From the NCBI GenBank assembly GCA_973895155.1, contig OZ316897.1:682001-746000 (forward strand): a stretch of 64,000 nucleotides of DNA, written 5' to 3'. This DNA is from Marsupella aquatica. Its lineage: Eukaryota; Marchantiophyta. A program made the translations under genes and the position numbers. Below are positions 34,824-47,634 of this stretch, in pieces; position 1 is the first letter of the stretch, and each line of letters opens with the position of its first letter. The notes beneath the pieces were generated by a model. It had not been told where the DNA came from. It searched no databases and saw only the letters and a program-made list of their open reading frames with translations.

Positions 34824-37800
34824 TCAGTCTTTAGCAATATTATGTACAGCATTCTCGGGGAAGATCCTTTGCTTGCCTTCCGCATTGAGAACCGGTAGAT
34901 CTCTAATGATTACTCTATTCTGCTCTAGAGCCCACCTGGCCACCATGTCTAATAACTCAGACACAGTCTTCTGAGTGTGTTTGGTGAATGGTTTAATTGG
35001 GGGAAGTCTTTGATCGCTTGTTTGTATCTGCAACAAACATGTGCAGCTTGGCGTCCACTTCGCATGTCTTCATCAATCCCATGGCTCTCACGCAGACCAC
35101 TAATTTGGCGTCTTTAGTGAGTGTGTCAAAGTCTTGCAAAAGTTTTAGAAAGATAGGGTGGATGTTTAAAAGCACAACAACGGCCCCTCACATCCGAAAA
35201 CAACTTACACAGCATATGATGCTGAACAGGATTTTTATATATGTTTACGTAGTGCGGCTGAACTATATATGTACTTACTATGTTTGAGTCTTCAGCAATG
35301 TGTGATTTGCCACTTAATCTGCTCCTAGTTCCTTGCACGCACGGAACTTCTGCCTTGTTTTCCTGAACATATATATAAAATGGGCAGATCATGAAACCTT
35401 AAGACCATTATGTTCTACCTCCACTTCATTATACACAAATGAATAATACTTTAAATGAATCTATTAGTTTAAACAAAGAACATCTTGAACTGACGGAATG
35501 TGTAATCATACCATGTTCTTGCCAGTCAACAACCATTGTCATGCATCCTCCTGTACTTTTGTTGAAATTGCCCTAAATGAAGGTACATTTTCTTTGCTTG
35601 GATTTGGAACCTTGCCTCGTCGTGTTCTTGTCTTTCTCAATCTTTACCTACCATAGCACAAATCATCAATCAAGTCTCAAAAGCAGCTCTAAGAAACTTT
35701 TCAAGCATCACTTACAGTAGTACGAGGGGAACCTGATCACATTATATCCACCTACAGAATGAAATATTACACATTCAGATTTGTACCTTGTACAAGAGAG
35801 GGTTGTTTTTGTCTGCAGTATTGAGCTGTCAACTTTTTGCCTCTTTACCTGCGGAATAAGTACATACCGTAAACAGATTGAATTAGTATTGTCACTGTGC
35901 AATACATTTACCATATATAATATAAGAGTGCAGCATGACGGTACTTACTTACCTCTTGTTGTTTTGTTTTATCATTAGGGCGCAAATAAGCACTTTCATC
36001 ATCCTCATCAGATTGAATGTAAATCTGGGTGGACAGAGTGAAGCAATCAACATGCAAGTTGATAGTCAATGTCGACAATTGTTTTTGACTATCCTCATCT
36101 CCATTGTTGTGTGCAACCTCCTCATCTGCTTGAATTTCTTGCGCCTGCTGTGAAAACGAGCGGCTATGCAAGAGTGGTGACAACGGCTCTACCTCCGCTC
36201 CTTGTTTGCATCATCTTCAGGGTCCGTTGATGTAGACGGGGATCCTGAAGGTTTCTTCTCTTCTGAAAGTAGCTGTTGCTTGTCGGCAGGACAGAGGCCG
36301 GAGGCCACATCATTGGAAGCCTTCCCTAAGACAGCAGAACCTTGGGGAGAAAGTCCTGAATACCCAAGGCACAATTTACAAGCCAGATTGGCACTCATGG
36401 AACAGTATGCCCTCGGAACAAAAATTAACATGCCCTACAGGAAATTAAATATGACAATATAATTAGAGTCCACAATGCAATATAAGAAATTGGGAAAGTA
36501 TTGCACGTAGGCCACAAATACCCCACTCTTACCCCCTCGTACCCCTATTACCCCACCCGCACCATTTGTACCCCACTCCTATTCTCATTCGTACCCCATT
36601 CGTACCCCAGATATGCCCCACTCATGCCTCAAACGGATTCCATAAATAGTTTTCAAATTACAATGTACTCAACATTCAAGATGTACTTCAGATATAGGTC
36701 GGTGCATACTTACTGCCTTTAAGTTCCCAAACTGTACCATCTGAAGACCCTTTGCGGGTGTCATCAATGGCACCCAGAAAGATGATAACTTTGACTTATC
36801 ACCATTAGACATGGCCTCCATGAACTTGAGCTTCCACCACCTTACCTTCTTAATAAGGTGGATGCTCTGTGGTATTCCACGACCAACCACTTCCCCACTA
36901 TACTGCCCCCTATATTTGATCGATTTATCCGCGTCTCTCACTTGCAATTCTGCCAAAGTGGGCTTGAAGGCATAAGCACGAAGTTCCACCAAATACTTGA
37001 GGTATGACTGTCCATACTTAATGGCCAGAACCTCATCTTCATCTGCCTGTACCTTCATTTTTTTGAAGTCATCATCACGGTCTCTTTTTGCCCCGCTTTT
37101 TGCAGTAGTACTTAGGGAACCTGCAATGGAAGTACGTGCAATTGGAGATCAGGATTGTACACACACTAATGCGATGAACTCTCAAACAGAACATAAATCA
37201 AGACCGATGAAACTACCTTCCATGTTCCTGCCGGTTGTTTTCCTCCATTCATGCTTTCTGTTCTTCACCACTTCAAAGAGAAAGGCCTCTGGCCAAGGCA
37301 TCTCATGTTTAGCCCCTATTTTGGGACACACAAATTTCAGAGGCACAAGTTCATGCATTCTACTCTTAATATACAATTTGCACTTCTCCTTTATTTCTAT
37401 GTTAGACTTGAAGTCCGCACTCAAGTATTCGTAGATCTCCTTGTTGGTGTCGTATGTGGAAAACCAGATCCTCATAGTTCTAAAGTTCGCCTTGTGGGCG
37501 ATGTGGGCGTGCGCATGACTAGTGGCCAGAATGGAAGTGCAGCAGATTTGTTTGTCACATTGAAAATGTCTTGGGGTGAAGGATAGAAGGACTGCAGCCA
37601 CATTAATGCACGAACAATATATTAGTGTGCGCGCTTTATTTTTGTCGAAGGGACCCTATTGGATATATGTAGTACAACATACAAAATTCAAACAAGCAGA
37701 TCGATATACATGGTATCACACAAAACAACCATACATCACGTATAGCAGGCACACAACAAGGATCATTTGTCATGAATACCCCTTTCTCTATTGCGCTGCA

Positions 37801-38331
37801 TTTGGAACCAGTTACTGGGGTCCCCGCTGGGGTCGACTTCTCTCCACCAGTGCCACAATCCACATGTGAGCCCGTATGTGAGGTCTCAATCTTAAGCGTA
37901 TCAGCTGATCTACCACTGCCTTGGAACATCATCAAAATGGGATCCTCTTTGACCGAGAGTGGTTGTAGGGCAGAGGTCCCCCTCTGAAGGGTATCTGAGT
38001 TTTTGCCCACGATGTCTAATCGCAACCACTCCGGATCACCTTCGACAATTGTTGTGTTTGGTTTGTCAGCTGGAACAAGCAACATCGGAAATTGTCTGTT
38101 CTTCATGTCCTTCCATTCAGCCACCCACTTTCTCAAGGCTGCCATGTGCTTGAAGATATGTATCCCCAGAGTGGAAAAGAAGAAGGACCACTCATCATCG
38201 GTTCCCATAGCAAAGAAGCCATCCCCAGTAATTGCAAAGTGTTCGATCTTGGCGGAGTATATTGTTGTGCCTATACGTAACGCAATTTTCTCACACAACT
38301 CAGAAGTAGTCAACTTGTCCAAGTTGGCCAT
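34824..38331 (-). CDS. Multi-exon gene of unknown function in the 29-kb transposon
   Basis: Starts ATG 38331 (MANLDKLTTSELCEK…). Exons supported by splice sites: first exon to about 37750; second from about 37600 to 37217; third 37120-36714 (joined in frame through G|GT); fourth from 36434 to about 36194 (phase 0, acceptor TGTAG); fifth about 36150-35957 (donor GTAAGT). Further exons lie around 35830-35000, and a last frame ends at TGA 34824. The first exon has an unrecognised folded region (GDGFFAMGTDDEWSFFFST). The third is basic then mixed (AKRDRDDDFKKMK…). The fourth and fifth are low-complexity and acidic. It may be a second transposon protein, as CACTA-like elements often encode an accessory DNA-binding protein. 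Nothing in the sequence proves that. No internal stop is obvious in the exons I could join. Confidence 0.5.
36515..36620 (-). repeat. Sense-strand GGGGTA repeats in an intron
   Basis: TACCCC occurs about eight times in 100 bp on the + strand, inside the intron between the third and fourth exons (36435-36713) of the - strand gene. In the transcript these read GGGGTA. The same motif family fills introns at 45557-45660 and 50578-50670. Confidence 0.85.
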
Positions 38332-38539
38332 TGTAATGTAACGTGAACAAAAATTGGGTACTCCCTATGACACTGCACCTCTTGTGCGCACCTGATCCAT
38401 GAGAAATTCCCTATGCCATGAGGGACCTGAGGGAGGGGTCACCTAAGTACAATAAACATCGCAAGGCCAATGTGATAGGGAAAGAAGATTGGACACACAC
38501 TCTTTTCTCCGCCTTGGAAATGGGTGGTTTGTTTCAAAA

Positions 38540-38790
38540 ATATTTGAACAGCCCGCCGAGATTGGAGGTCCCCTTGAGAATGCGACACAATTCATTCGCC
38601 ACCTCAATTTCTTTCTCAGATTTGAACAGCCCGCCAAGATTGAAGTGCCCCTCCAAGATGCGACACAGTGCACTTGCCACCCCAAGATTGAAGTGCCCCT
38701 TGAGGATGCGACACAGCTAGTGCACTTGCTGCCTCAATTTCCCTCAATTTCTTTGTCAGATTTCAACAGCCCGCCCAAGTGTCCCCTTTG
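38540..38790 (+). repeat. Short tandem repeats upstream of the unknown gene
   Basis: GAACAGCCCGCC starts at 38546 and 38624, with a variant (CAACAGCCCGCC) near 38764. Between them, AAGATTGAAGTGCCCCT and ATGCGACACA recur. It lies 200-450 bp upstream of the ATG at 38331, a promoter-like position for that - strand gene. Confidence 0.75.
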
Positions 38791-40660
38791 AAATGGCGTT
38801 ATATCCGCAGCCTCGGGCGCTCACCTCATCTCTGTTTGTTTGAACCCATAGAATTTCCTCATGATTACCAGGATGATTACACGGCTGATTTAATTTCCCC
38901 CACTCAATAAATCCACGTACTTTGGATTTATGTGAAGGGCAGTCCACTATTCCGGAGGAGACAACCGCATGCCACACCTCCGGGCCGGAATCCAAAGCCA
39001 GAACTTCCGAAAGCTTAGTAATGGCTTGCCTGATTTTGAGGAAGGCATCCTATGTGGCAAAATACCCTTTACGGATTTTGTGGAGATAAGGCACGCGTCA
39101 ATCGTCCCACCACTTTCAGATGGATTGTTTTTCTCCCGCGGAAACAATCATTCCTTGTTTGGTTACAAAACGGTGACAAAGGCACTGCATCTCCCATTTC
39201 CAATGCTCAATTCTCCACCTCCGCAAGAAGCACACAACAGATGATGGACTTTGGTACGGACTTTGGTACCAAAGTCCACGATGGGCCCTTACAACGACGG
39301 CTAAGGAGGTTGACTGTTGTTCATTGAAAGTTCGCACGATTGCTTGTTGAGTACAGGAAGTTAATATGTACCTATTTCTTTGGACAATTCTCAGATGTAT
39401 AGATCAGATGCATACTATTTCTTGTTAAATTATATAGTATGCACGTATGATTAATTGTTTCCAATGTAAATCTGTTCACAGGTGTTGTACTCAACTGAAT
39501 GGACAGATGTTTCCCCAACCTCGACCCCAACCCCTCCATGTATTCCTTTCCAAGCCCGGCCGGGCAACTTCCATCCCACCATACAATGCAACCCAGGCAA
39601 GAACGTTGAAACTAATCATCATCTGAACCCAAGGCTGGCCAGCCATCCCCGTTTACCTTCGACCCCTAAACGAAGCATGCTTTAGTGCGAGATCAACATC
39701 TGATTGGTGATGTGATCAAATTACAGCATCGCAGTAGGTAATCTCCATACTCTATTTACTTCATGCATCTTGCATGCATATTACAGTGATTGAAACGTTT
39801 ACTGTCCACGCAGGTTTTCCAAGGCCGTGCAGATTTCACCCCAAAACAATGGAGGACCCCAATATATGAAGACAGTGGTGGAAAGCAGTGAATTCATCGG
39901 CCGCTAGGGGTTACGTGCGGGATGCAATCTGGGTATGGTGTAGTATATCTAAGAGATTTGTTCCATGATGAGACCATTCCTAGTGTAGTAATTTTAATTA
40001 GTAGACCAGATCTGCCCGAGTAATCCTTTTGTTCGAGTTATTCTAATTATTGCACAAACATATACTAACACCAATGCCGTGCTGTCGTGCTGAAATTTTG
40101 ACAGTTCTGACATGCATGTGAGGCCAAAGCTAGGTCTCTTCCTTTGGCGTACTTGACCTCAACTACACCTCTTCGTGTGGTCAGTTCTAGCTTGTCTATT
40201 ACAGTGTAGACAGATTCCCTAGTTTTTCTTGAAGCTAGCAGTACATGTTGTAAATGCTATTTCCCATGTGTACTAATTACTGGAAAGTGCTCTCGATTGC
40301 GTCCCAGGAATTGTTCTTCAAACAAAATCATGCAAAGTTCATGCTATGGACAATTGACCGGTGACGCCCTTGCAATGCACCACCCGTCATTTTGCTAATT
40401 AAGAATATAATTAAGTACCAATGGAAGAAAAAAACCTTCGGTGGAAATGATGTTGTGTCCTCATTGTGTCTCTGAAGCTGCTTGCTGTCTGGTTCTATGT
40501 ATCTCTATGTTGGCCTTGTGTGCCACTTTTTGTTTGGATTGTTGATTACGGGAGATTGGGGAGGGGCCCTACCCAATGCTCCTAGAACTATGATGACCAC
40601 TAAATGAATGTTGCTGCGATCCGCTAAAGCGCTAATAGTGGCTGAGTTCTGCTGGATAAG
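38791..40660. other. No recognisable gene
   Basis: About 1.9 kb. Short frames occur at 38950-39330 on both strands, but none has a recognisable motif or convincing splice structure. Could hold untranslated leader sequence or a degraded gene. Confidence 0.4.
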
Positions 40661-40687
40661 TGGCTGAGTTTTGCTAGATGAGTCCTA

Positions 40688-40955
40688 CCTCCTGAAACAA
40701 ATACCCCCCAAAAAAGAAACAGCCCAAGAAAACAAATATCTCCTGAAATTGTCTGCAAATTTGTGGTGGTCAAACCAACAAGCAACTGAAGCAAACGACC
40801 CCTACAAACAAGTACCTTGTAACAAATACCCCACGGAACAAATACCCCCTGAAACCAATACCCCACAAAACAATACTCCCTGGAACCAATACCCCACAAA
40901 ACACAATTACCCCCTGGAACCAATACCCCATGAGACACAAATACCCCATGAAACT
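40688..40955 (-). repeat. TACCCC repeat cluster near the RNase H1-type gene
   Basis: About ten ATACCCC or TACCCC units in 270 bp on the + strand, in phrases like CCAATACCCCACAAAACA. They read GGGGTATT on the - strand, the coding strand of the neighbouring gene at 41130-41615, and lie downstream of its stop. Confidence 0.85.
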
Positions 40956-41129
40956 TTCAGCAATTTTACAGTGGTCAAATGCAACCCACTACCAACAAAT
41001 ATACATACACATCGATTGTAATCAAAACCATTTTAAGCCAGTGTCATAATACAAGGTGAACGAACAATGATAGTTATATGAAAAGCACAATATTGTTTGA
41101 TTGTTTGTTATTCAAAATGCCTTTCAAAA

Positions 41130-41615
41130 CTACGCCAACCCAGACCCTATCTGCATTTGTAGCCACTCCTCAGCCTGTTCTTGAGTCTTAAAGGACCTGT
41201 GACTATTACCACTAAAATGTAAAACTTGTTGTTGAGCAGTTTCCCAACAGTCATATATACCTGGTCTATGACCTCTAACCACTGCGTAGAAACGATGGTT
41301 TCTATGTCTGCCTACACTGAGATTAAACTGTCGGCCATCAATATGTTGCAAAGGCATACCGTGGGGTTGAACCATGTCAGGTTGAGCTGCCATAGCAAGA
41401 GCCACTTCTGATGGCTGACGGGCAAGAGCAATGCATCGCTCCAGAAACTCATGCAGAAATAGAAGTAGCCTGCTCAAGAAACCCAGCAATGCCCAGAACA
41501 TACTTTCAGTACACAATCCCACTACAAAGCACGCAAATCCGGCAATTAGTTGCCTACAAAACCCCCAAACCACGTCAAACTTTCCAGCGCGTGCCATGGC
41601 ATCTCCAAGTTGCAT
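41130..41615 (-). CDS. Small protein with RNase H1 hybrid-binding (viroplasmin-like) domain
   Basis: 161 codons from ATG 41615. Residues about 108-153 (FYAVVRGHRPGIYDCWETAQ … FSGNSHRSFKTQEQAEEWL) match the RNase H1 N-terminal hybrid-binding domain, also found in caulimovirus viroplasmin and known to bind RNA/DNA hybrids or double-stranded RNA. No catalytic RNase H part follows; the frame ends eight residues later. Residues about 18-56 are hydrophobic and could form a membrane segment, an unusual partner for this domain. No intron is needed. Such single-domain proteins occur as cargo in plant and fungal mobile elements. Its role here is unknown. Confidence 0.7.
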   Translation of the reverse strand: MQLGDAMARAGKFDVVWGFCRQLIAGFACFVVGLCTESMFWALLGFLSRLLLFLHEFLERCIALARQPSEVALAMAAQPDMVQPHGMPLQHIDGRQFNLSVGRHRNHRFYAVVRGHRPGIYDCWETAQQQVLHFSGNSHRSFKTQEQAEEWLQMQIGSGLA

Positions 41616-41694
41616 TTGTTTGCCTTGTATTTTCTCCCAAAGCGAGCCCCAAACTGCCTGGTTGTATCACTAGGCCTAACTTGAGAAGATCATG

Positions 41695-41895
41695 AACTTC
41701 CAGCTAGCCCCGATCAGCCCCTAATCGGTAGGATCATGAACTGCTGCTACGACAGATGATTCCAGGCCGCCTCCTAGCAAGAAACCCTTCAGCATGAAAT
41801 GCCAGGCAGACGATCAGCCCCAACTTGACAGGAACGTGCTGCTATGAGAATGATTCCAGACAGCCTCCCAGCAAGAAACCCTCCAGCAAGAAGCT
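41695..41895 (+). repeat. About 115-bp imperfect duplication
   Basis: GATGATTCCAGGCCGCCTCC…GCAAGAAACCCTTCAGCA is followed by AATGATTCCAGACAGCCTCC…GCAAGAAACCCTCCAGCA. A second small repeat, three copies of CAAGTCTAGCAT, lies at about 42195-42255. No gene from 41616 to 42715. Confidence 0.7.
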
Positions 41896-42719
41896 AGATT
41901 TTAACCTCCTCCCGTCCTCGCTACATCCTGTGGTCAGTAATCGATAAAATGCTGGTGGACACTTCTTAAGTATAATATCTGGATATGTTGGTGGGACCCA
42001 ACTGCAGGTACACGCATCACGCTGAAACAAAGGACAAACTATACTTCCACGCGTCATGCCGCAACAAAGGACAAACTATACCATTTTTTAGTGACGCGCA
42101 CATTGCCCTCACCATTTGGTGTCAAGTTTACCTTGAATATGGTCACAGGGGACCGTTTGGTGTTTGATATACCTTAATATGAGCAAGGGTTAGTCAAGTC
42201 TAGCATAATCTGAGCAGCCAAGTCTAGCATAATCTGAGCTCCCAAGTCTAGCATTGGTCTATGTGACCACCCTTTATTGGAACATGTGTATATGACATAT
42301 AATTATGCTTGCATCCAAGTATGATTCAAAGTAGTTTAGGACTTTGGGGCTTATGAGCCTTGACTAAACAAACACAAAAATGTATGTAACCCAACCCCTC
42401 CCAAATTAAATCATCCCAATGCTGCATTATCTAGTGGACCCGTCTTCACACTGATGGCTTGATAACTTTTGAAGGGGTTTCATAATTGGTGTAAAATGTA
42501 TCCAATGTACATCTAATAGGGGCATTCATTATCCAAAATGTAGTTTGCAAGAATAACAATTTGTGAATATAATATAGGATCCCCATTTAGTATAAGCCTT
42601 TAGTTTACAAAGGCTGGTGGCCCTAGGGTACCAATTGTTGTCAATTTAATACCAGAGCGGGTAACATTTTCTGCCCACTCTAACATAATATGAGAGCTTA
42701 ATTGCAAGGGTTACCATAA

Positions 42720-43790
42720 TTATATATGGTGTCAAATGCACCATTATATGAGGAAATGGTACCATAATATGCCTAATGCATCATTCATATGGTGTCTAAT
42801 GCAACATTCTATGAGGATTTGGTACCATAAGGTGTCAAATACAACATTCTATGAGGAAATGGTATCATATGGTGTCAAATGCACCATTCTATGAGGATAT
42901 GGGACCATATGGTGCCTAATGCATCATTCTATGAGGAAATGGTACCATATGGTGCCTAATGCACCATTATATAAGGATTTGGTACCATATCCTGCCTAAT
43001 GCACCATTATATAAGGATTTGGTACCATATCCTGCCTAATGCACCGTTCTATGAGGAAATGGTACCATATGGTGCCTAATGCACCATTATATAAGGATTT
43101 GGTACCATATGGTGCCTTATGCACCATTATATAAGGATTTGGTATCATATGGTGCCTAATGCACCATTCTATGAGGAAATTGTACCATATGGTGCCTAAT
43201 GCAACATTAAAGAAGGATATGGTACCATATGGTGTCAAATGCATCATTCTATGAGGAAATGGTACCATATGGTGCCTAATGCACCATTATATAAGGATTT
43301 GGTAGATCATATGGTGCCTAATGCATCATTCTATGAGGAAATGGTACCATATGGTGCCTAATGCACCATTCTATGAGGAAATGGTACCATATGGTGCCTA
43401 ATGCACCATTATATAAGGATTTGGTACCATATTCTGCCTAATGCACCATTCTATGAGGAAATGGTACCATATGGTGCCTAATGCACCATTATATAAGGAT
43501 TTGGTACCATATCCTGCCTAATGCACCATTCTATGAGGAAATGGTACCATATGGTGCCTAATGCACCATTCTATGAGTAAATGGTACCATATCCTGCCTA
43601 ATGCACCATTCTATGAGGAAACGGTACCATATCCTGCCTAATGCACCATTCTATGAGGAAACGGTACCATATCCTGCCTAATGCACCATTCTATGAGGAA
43701 ACGGTACCATTATGAGGAAATGGTACCATATCCTGCCTAATGCAACATTAAAGAAGGATATGGTACCATATGGTGCCTAATGGAACATTC
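42720..43790. repeat. 40-bp tandem array (about 27 units)
   Basis: Units read GGTACCATATGGTGCCTAAT followed by GCACCATTCTATGAGGAAAT, with a second type having ATATAAGGATTT in place of CTATGAGGAAAT. The core ACCATATGGT is palindromic. Two unit types alternate irregularly, which suggests growth of the array by unequal exchange. Non-coding. Confidence 0.95.
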
Positions 43791-45556
43791 TATGAGGATT
43801 GAAAAACATAATAGGAAAAACATTGAAAAACACAGAATAGTGCCACAATTTGCCCCTATTTTAGGACAAAAATTGGGAACAAACAAAATATGTGGAGAAC
43901 GGACTATGTTTTTCCAGACTAAAAATCACCAAAATCAAGTGAAGTTACATTCCTGGACCTTACAACCCTTTATTATAGTTTGTAATGGTACCTTATTGTT
44001 TGAACTCTACCTGAATATGGGCCGGGTATCATTTTGCGTACATCCTCTACCTTAATATCACCGTGGGGACGATTTGGTGTGAAGTTATCCTAATGTATGC
44101 AAGGCGTAATCGTTATTTAAAAGTCAACTTGGCTACATATGAGGAAGGTAACGTTACTGTTTGGGCTGGACTAGCGCGCTTATAATGTATTACGCAACAA
44201 ACTAACACGCATGTTAAATATACTGACTGTAGTTGGTCAAACGCTTATTCAATGCCGTCAAGTGCGCTCTTGGTGGACTGAAAAGAATGATGAAGGTGTT
44301 CGTGGAGAAAGGTGTTCGTGATGAATGTGTTCGTGCTTTGCTCTTCATCAAGGTGAAGCCAGAGTCTGTCGCGTGCTCTTTTGTGTATTGCCAATATGCC
44401 GACGGAACCGAAGGAACGATGTTCGTGTCAATACAAATGTTCGCATCTATAGAATGGGTTTGATTTCATCAGCCCAAGAACTCGACGACGACATGCACAA
44501 CTTGACAAACTTGGCAAGGTCATTCCCGCAAAGTTTATTGTGGATCGGGGCAACTTTGATGGCCATGGCGAACCGTTTCAAGAGTCAAATGGAGCACATG
44601 CAACCTTGGGTAATGCACAGACTCAATTGTGCCGACAACAAGTATGGCAGAATAGACGCGCAACAGAGTTGTACAGGGCCCTTACAGGAGGAGATGGTCA
44701 TGCACATATGGGAACAAACAACGTGCCAAATTACATGGATGTGGATGTGATGCGATTAATGGTCCGCTTCCCATACAGTATGGGATACATATTTTTCCGC
44801 AAATCAATCTGAACGTGGACGAAGCAATATATCGGCAGACTTGGAGATTGCAGTCCATGCTTGATGAGGCCAAAATGCCTCAGGCTTTGCAAGACAACAT
44901 TTTGAAAATGTTGTTTGGGAAGGTTCAGATGCCCGCATCAGAAAATGACACAAGTCCAGCCGACTTGGAAGGTGTAGGATTGGGTGCCCTCCTACGCATG
45001 GCTGGTGTGGCATGGGACGAAGGACTCCATGGAATAGATGCGTTGTCGTCATTCAAGGGTTTGTGTGGCACTTTTGAGCAATATGGGATGCCAAAGACCC
45101 AGCGGTGGAGGATGTGTATTGCATTGTTCTGAACGTTGCCCAATGGATGGATGTGGCAAAGCTCGTAAGGAGATGCTTCGGTTTGAATACTTCTCCATCG
45201 ATCCCATGTTGCGGAAACTATGCAGCAGTCGTTCTGTTTGTCATGAGTTTCAGCAAATGTGGAGGGACAAAGATAGGTGGTTTCAAAGGGATAACACACC
45301 TAGGTCATTGTACAAGGAATGGTGGGACGGCTATCGCGCGGCAGAGCTATCCTATTTTTGGGACACCAGCACAATTTGAGGTTCCTGTCTTGTGCACAAG
45401 ATGTTATGCATGCTATGCAACAACACCCAAAAAATGCAGCAAGCTGTTGGATACGGCTAATTGGGATGATGTGTCCAAACAATACAACTTTCAATGCACA
45501 GATTGCGGATCTAGAGTGATTGCCCCAAAGCAACTCACAAAGGTTAGTCGTGTATT

Positions 45557-45660
45557 GCTTGCATTGTTGGAATACCAGTGGGGTATTGCTTGCATTGTCG
45601 GAGTACGAGTGGGGTAATACTGGGGTAATAATTGCATCATCAAAATACCAGTGGGGTAAC
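45557..45660 (+). repeat. GGGGTATT repeats inside the transposase-like intron
   Basis: GGGGTATTG and GGGGTAAT occur at least four times within the intron bounded by AAAG|GTTAGT (45542) and GTGCAG (45708), all in sense orientation. Confidence 0.85.
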
Positions 45661-46636
45661 CGGTTAACAATAGTAAATACATTCACCCATCCAAACATTT
45701 GTGCAGGGTGACCCTCGAAACATTGCGCTCTTGGCACATTGGGATGGATTTCAGTTTGCTAAGACTGCCCACAAAAGTACATGGACTGTGGAGGTTCAAG
45801 TGATAAATGCCCGGGTACAATCAGGATTACCACCCATTCCTGTTCTCTTCATCCCGCCCTGTGATGATGATGATGTAGGAAAAAAACTAAAATGCTTGGA
45901 TGCTTTCTTAGAACCATTCATTAATAAGAGAACTTCAGCAGTTGTACGTGGATGGCATTTATGTGTATTACAATTACCCTGTGGAACTACTAGATAATAC
46001 CCAAGACTCTGTTAGCGAATGATGCACTGATGGTCTCATTGTGTTCATGTGCAGGCATGAATCTTGAGTTGCCGGTAAAGCACTCTCAGGTGGTAACAGT
46101 GGAATGGAGGAATGCAGCAGAACGTCATGCCTATTTGTATATGCAGGACCAGATTGCTGTGATATTTAGGATGAATGGAGAAATTGGGGCCATCCGCCAA
46201 ACTCTCCTTAAAGCAACTTTGGACAAGTGCTGGAGTATTTAACCACATGACTATTGACGACAACGTCAGTGACAAATGCACTCCACTGCAATCAGTCGTG
46301 TGGAAAGCGGAAGTTTACAGGCCTGGTGATCACGTAGTTGTACTAGTAGATGGGAGTACAGATACTACACATCCTCAAAATTGGAAAGCTGTCATCCACA
46401 AACTTTTCATGCACGAATTTGGAGGCCACATGGATATATTCTTTGAGGTTGATTGGTACAAACAACGATACGAACAGGATCCAAGACGACATGTAGTGTC
46501 TTGGAAACGAGATGAGTATTCCCAGTTTACTATTTTGGAACCCAAATTATCCCACGCACATGGCAACAATTGCAGACAGATATCAAGAATTCTACACAAG
46601 TTCTTCCCAATTAGAAGAGGCGGTGTGGCTGGTGGA

Positions 46637-46646
46637 GGGGGGGGGG
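46637..46646 (+). repeat. Ten-G homopolymer at a frame change
   Basis: A run of ten G where two readings part: one ends GGVAGGGGGEGNS, the other continues as LVEGGGREIVALEIG to a 46961 stop. Replication slippage here is a simple cause of the frameshift, though the change could also lie slightly upstream. Confidence 0.6.
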
Positions 46647-47009
46647 AGGGAAATAGTGGCCTTAGAGATTGGAGATACGCTACTTTGGGAACTCCCGACA
46701 ACTATTGCCAACTGCCCACCTTTCCCAGAGGTAGGAGATATAATGAGTGCATTTACGGACTCTACGTTGGATGTCAATTCATTCCCTGAACTTTGTGTAG
46801 TGAGGGAGGACATCATGCCCATGCATGATACAGGGGCGGAAGACGATGCAACAGGATTGGACGATGCGTCTGACGGGGAGGAATCAGGGCTGGAAGATAC
46901 AAACAAGACTCCCAATGCAGACAGGTCTGAGAAGGACTTGGGAAAAGTTGTTGTGACCTAGCTGACGGTAGTGGGTTCTCGGTCGAACTGTCCTGTGTAC
47001 AAAACAAAT

Positions 47010-47574
47010 ACCCAAATCGACAAACAAATTGGGTTTGAAAGATTAGTCGCATTGAAGGGTGAATTTTGCACCATTGCAACTACCAACGGTATATCTACAC
47101 AGTGGAATACGGTGTAGATTGTGACCACGGGTGTACGTTGCGGTAGTGAAACCGTTGGGGATGGTGTGAGTTATGTTGTTTGAGTGGGGTACGTTGGGTA
47201 ATTAGGCGTATGCAGGATGCCTACGAAGTAGATGGCTACATGATTCAGATGGACGGCTACGATTATGCAAAAAGTGAATCAACGGCCAGTAACGTGTCTG
47301 AGAATGGGCGGATGATGAGGTTTGGGAGTGAAATGTATGAGCGTGAGGAAAGTATGCTTAGGGGCTATGGGGCTATGTTTAGGGTAATGATCAGTCACTT
47401 TCAAGGGAGTGTAATGGTGATGGCACACACGGGGCTTTGCGGGAGTGATTACTGCAGCCCGTAAGGTCATTGTTGGTCGTGATGAAACATTGGCGCACAG
47501 AGGATACATGTTTACGATACACATGAAGAAAGGAAGGCTTGCTACATTTCATTGTGGAGCTTCTTGCAATTTCC
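47010..47574. other. Spacer without a recognisable gene
   Basis: Only short frames between the transposase-like and SNF2 genes. Nothing repeated stands out. Confidence 0.3.
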
Positions 47575-47634
47575 AGTAGTGATGTGTAATCCATTTCCGC
47601 AATACTTATGACCTGCCTTCTCCTGCAGACATTC

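Larger units (their letters stand above)
44233..46961 (+). pseudogene. DDE transposase-like gene (broad Tnp2/KDZ-like type), decayed
   Basis: Several exons. At 45128-45370, a frame with CPMDGCGKARKEMLRFEYFS, then DPMLRKL and LYKEWWDGYRAAELSYFWDT, resembles the zinc-binding CPxCG…F.Y.P..P.L+.L region of these transposases. It shifts frame at about 45375 and continues with CTRCYACYATTPKKC. After an intron (45542-45708) comes GDPRNIALLAHWDGFQFAKT and PIPVLFIPP, equivalent to the block around the first catalytic Asp. The central part with the other catalytic residues is missing or unrecognised. A C-terminal region (46310-46480: YRPGDHVVVLVDG … IFFEVDWYK) is BAH-like, followed by an acidic tail ending at 46961. 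Frameshifts include one at or before a 10-G run (46637-46646). Family placement comes from motif shape only. Confidence 0.5.

Noticed and set aside
38947-39337. Possible PIF/Harbinger nuclease remnant (GGTIDACLIS on the - strand)
   Set aside because: Only a loose resemblance. No catalytic triad or neighbouring blocks could be found.
46030-46242. LELPVKHSQVVTVEW followed by AERHAYLYM, which resembles the inter-domain segment missing from the SNF2 gene
   Set aside because: It lies about 4 kb upstream of the other SNF2 motifs, inside the transposase-like gene, and the match is short. I kept it within the transposase remnant.
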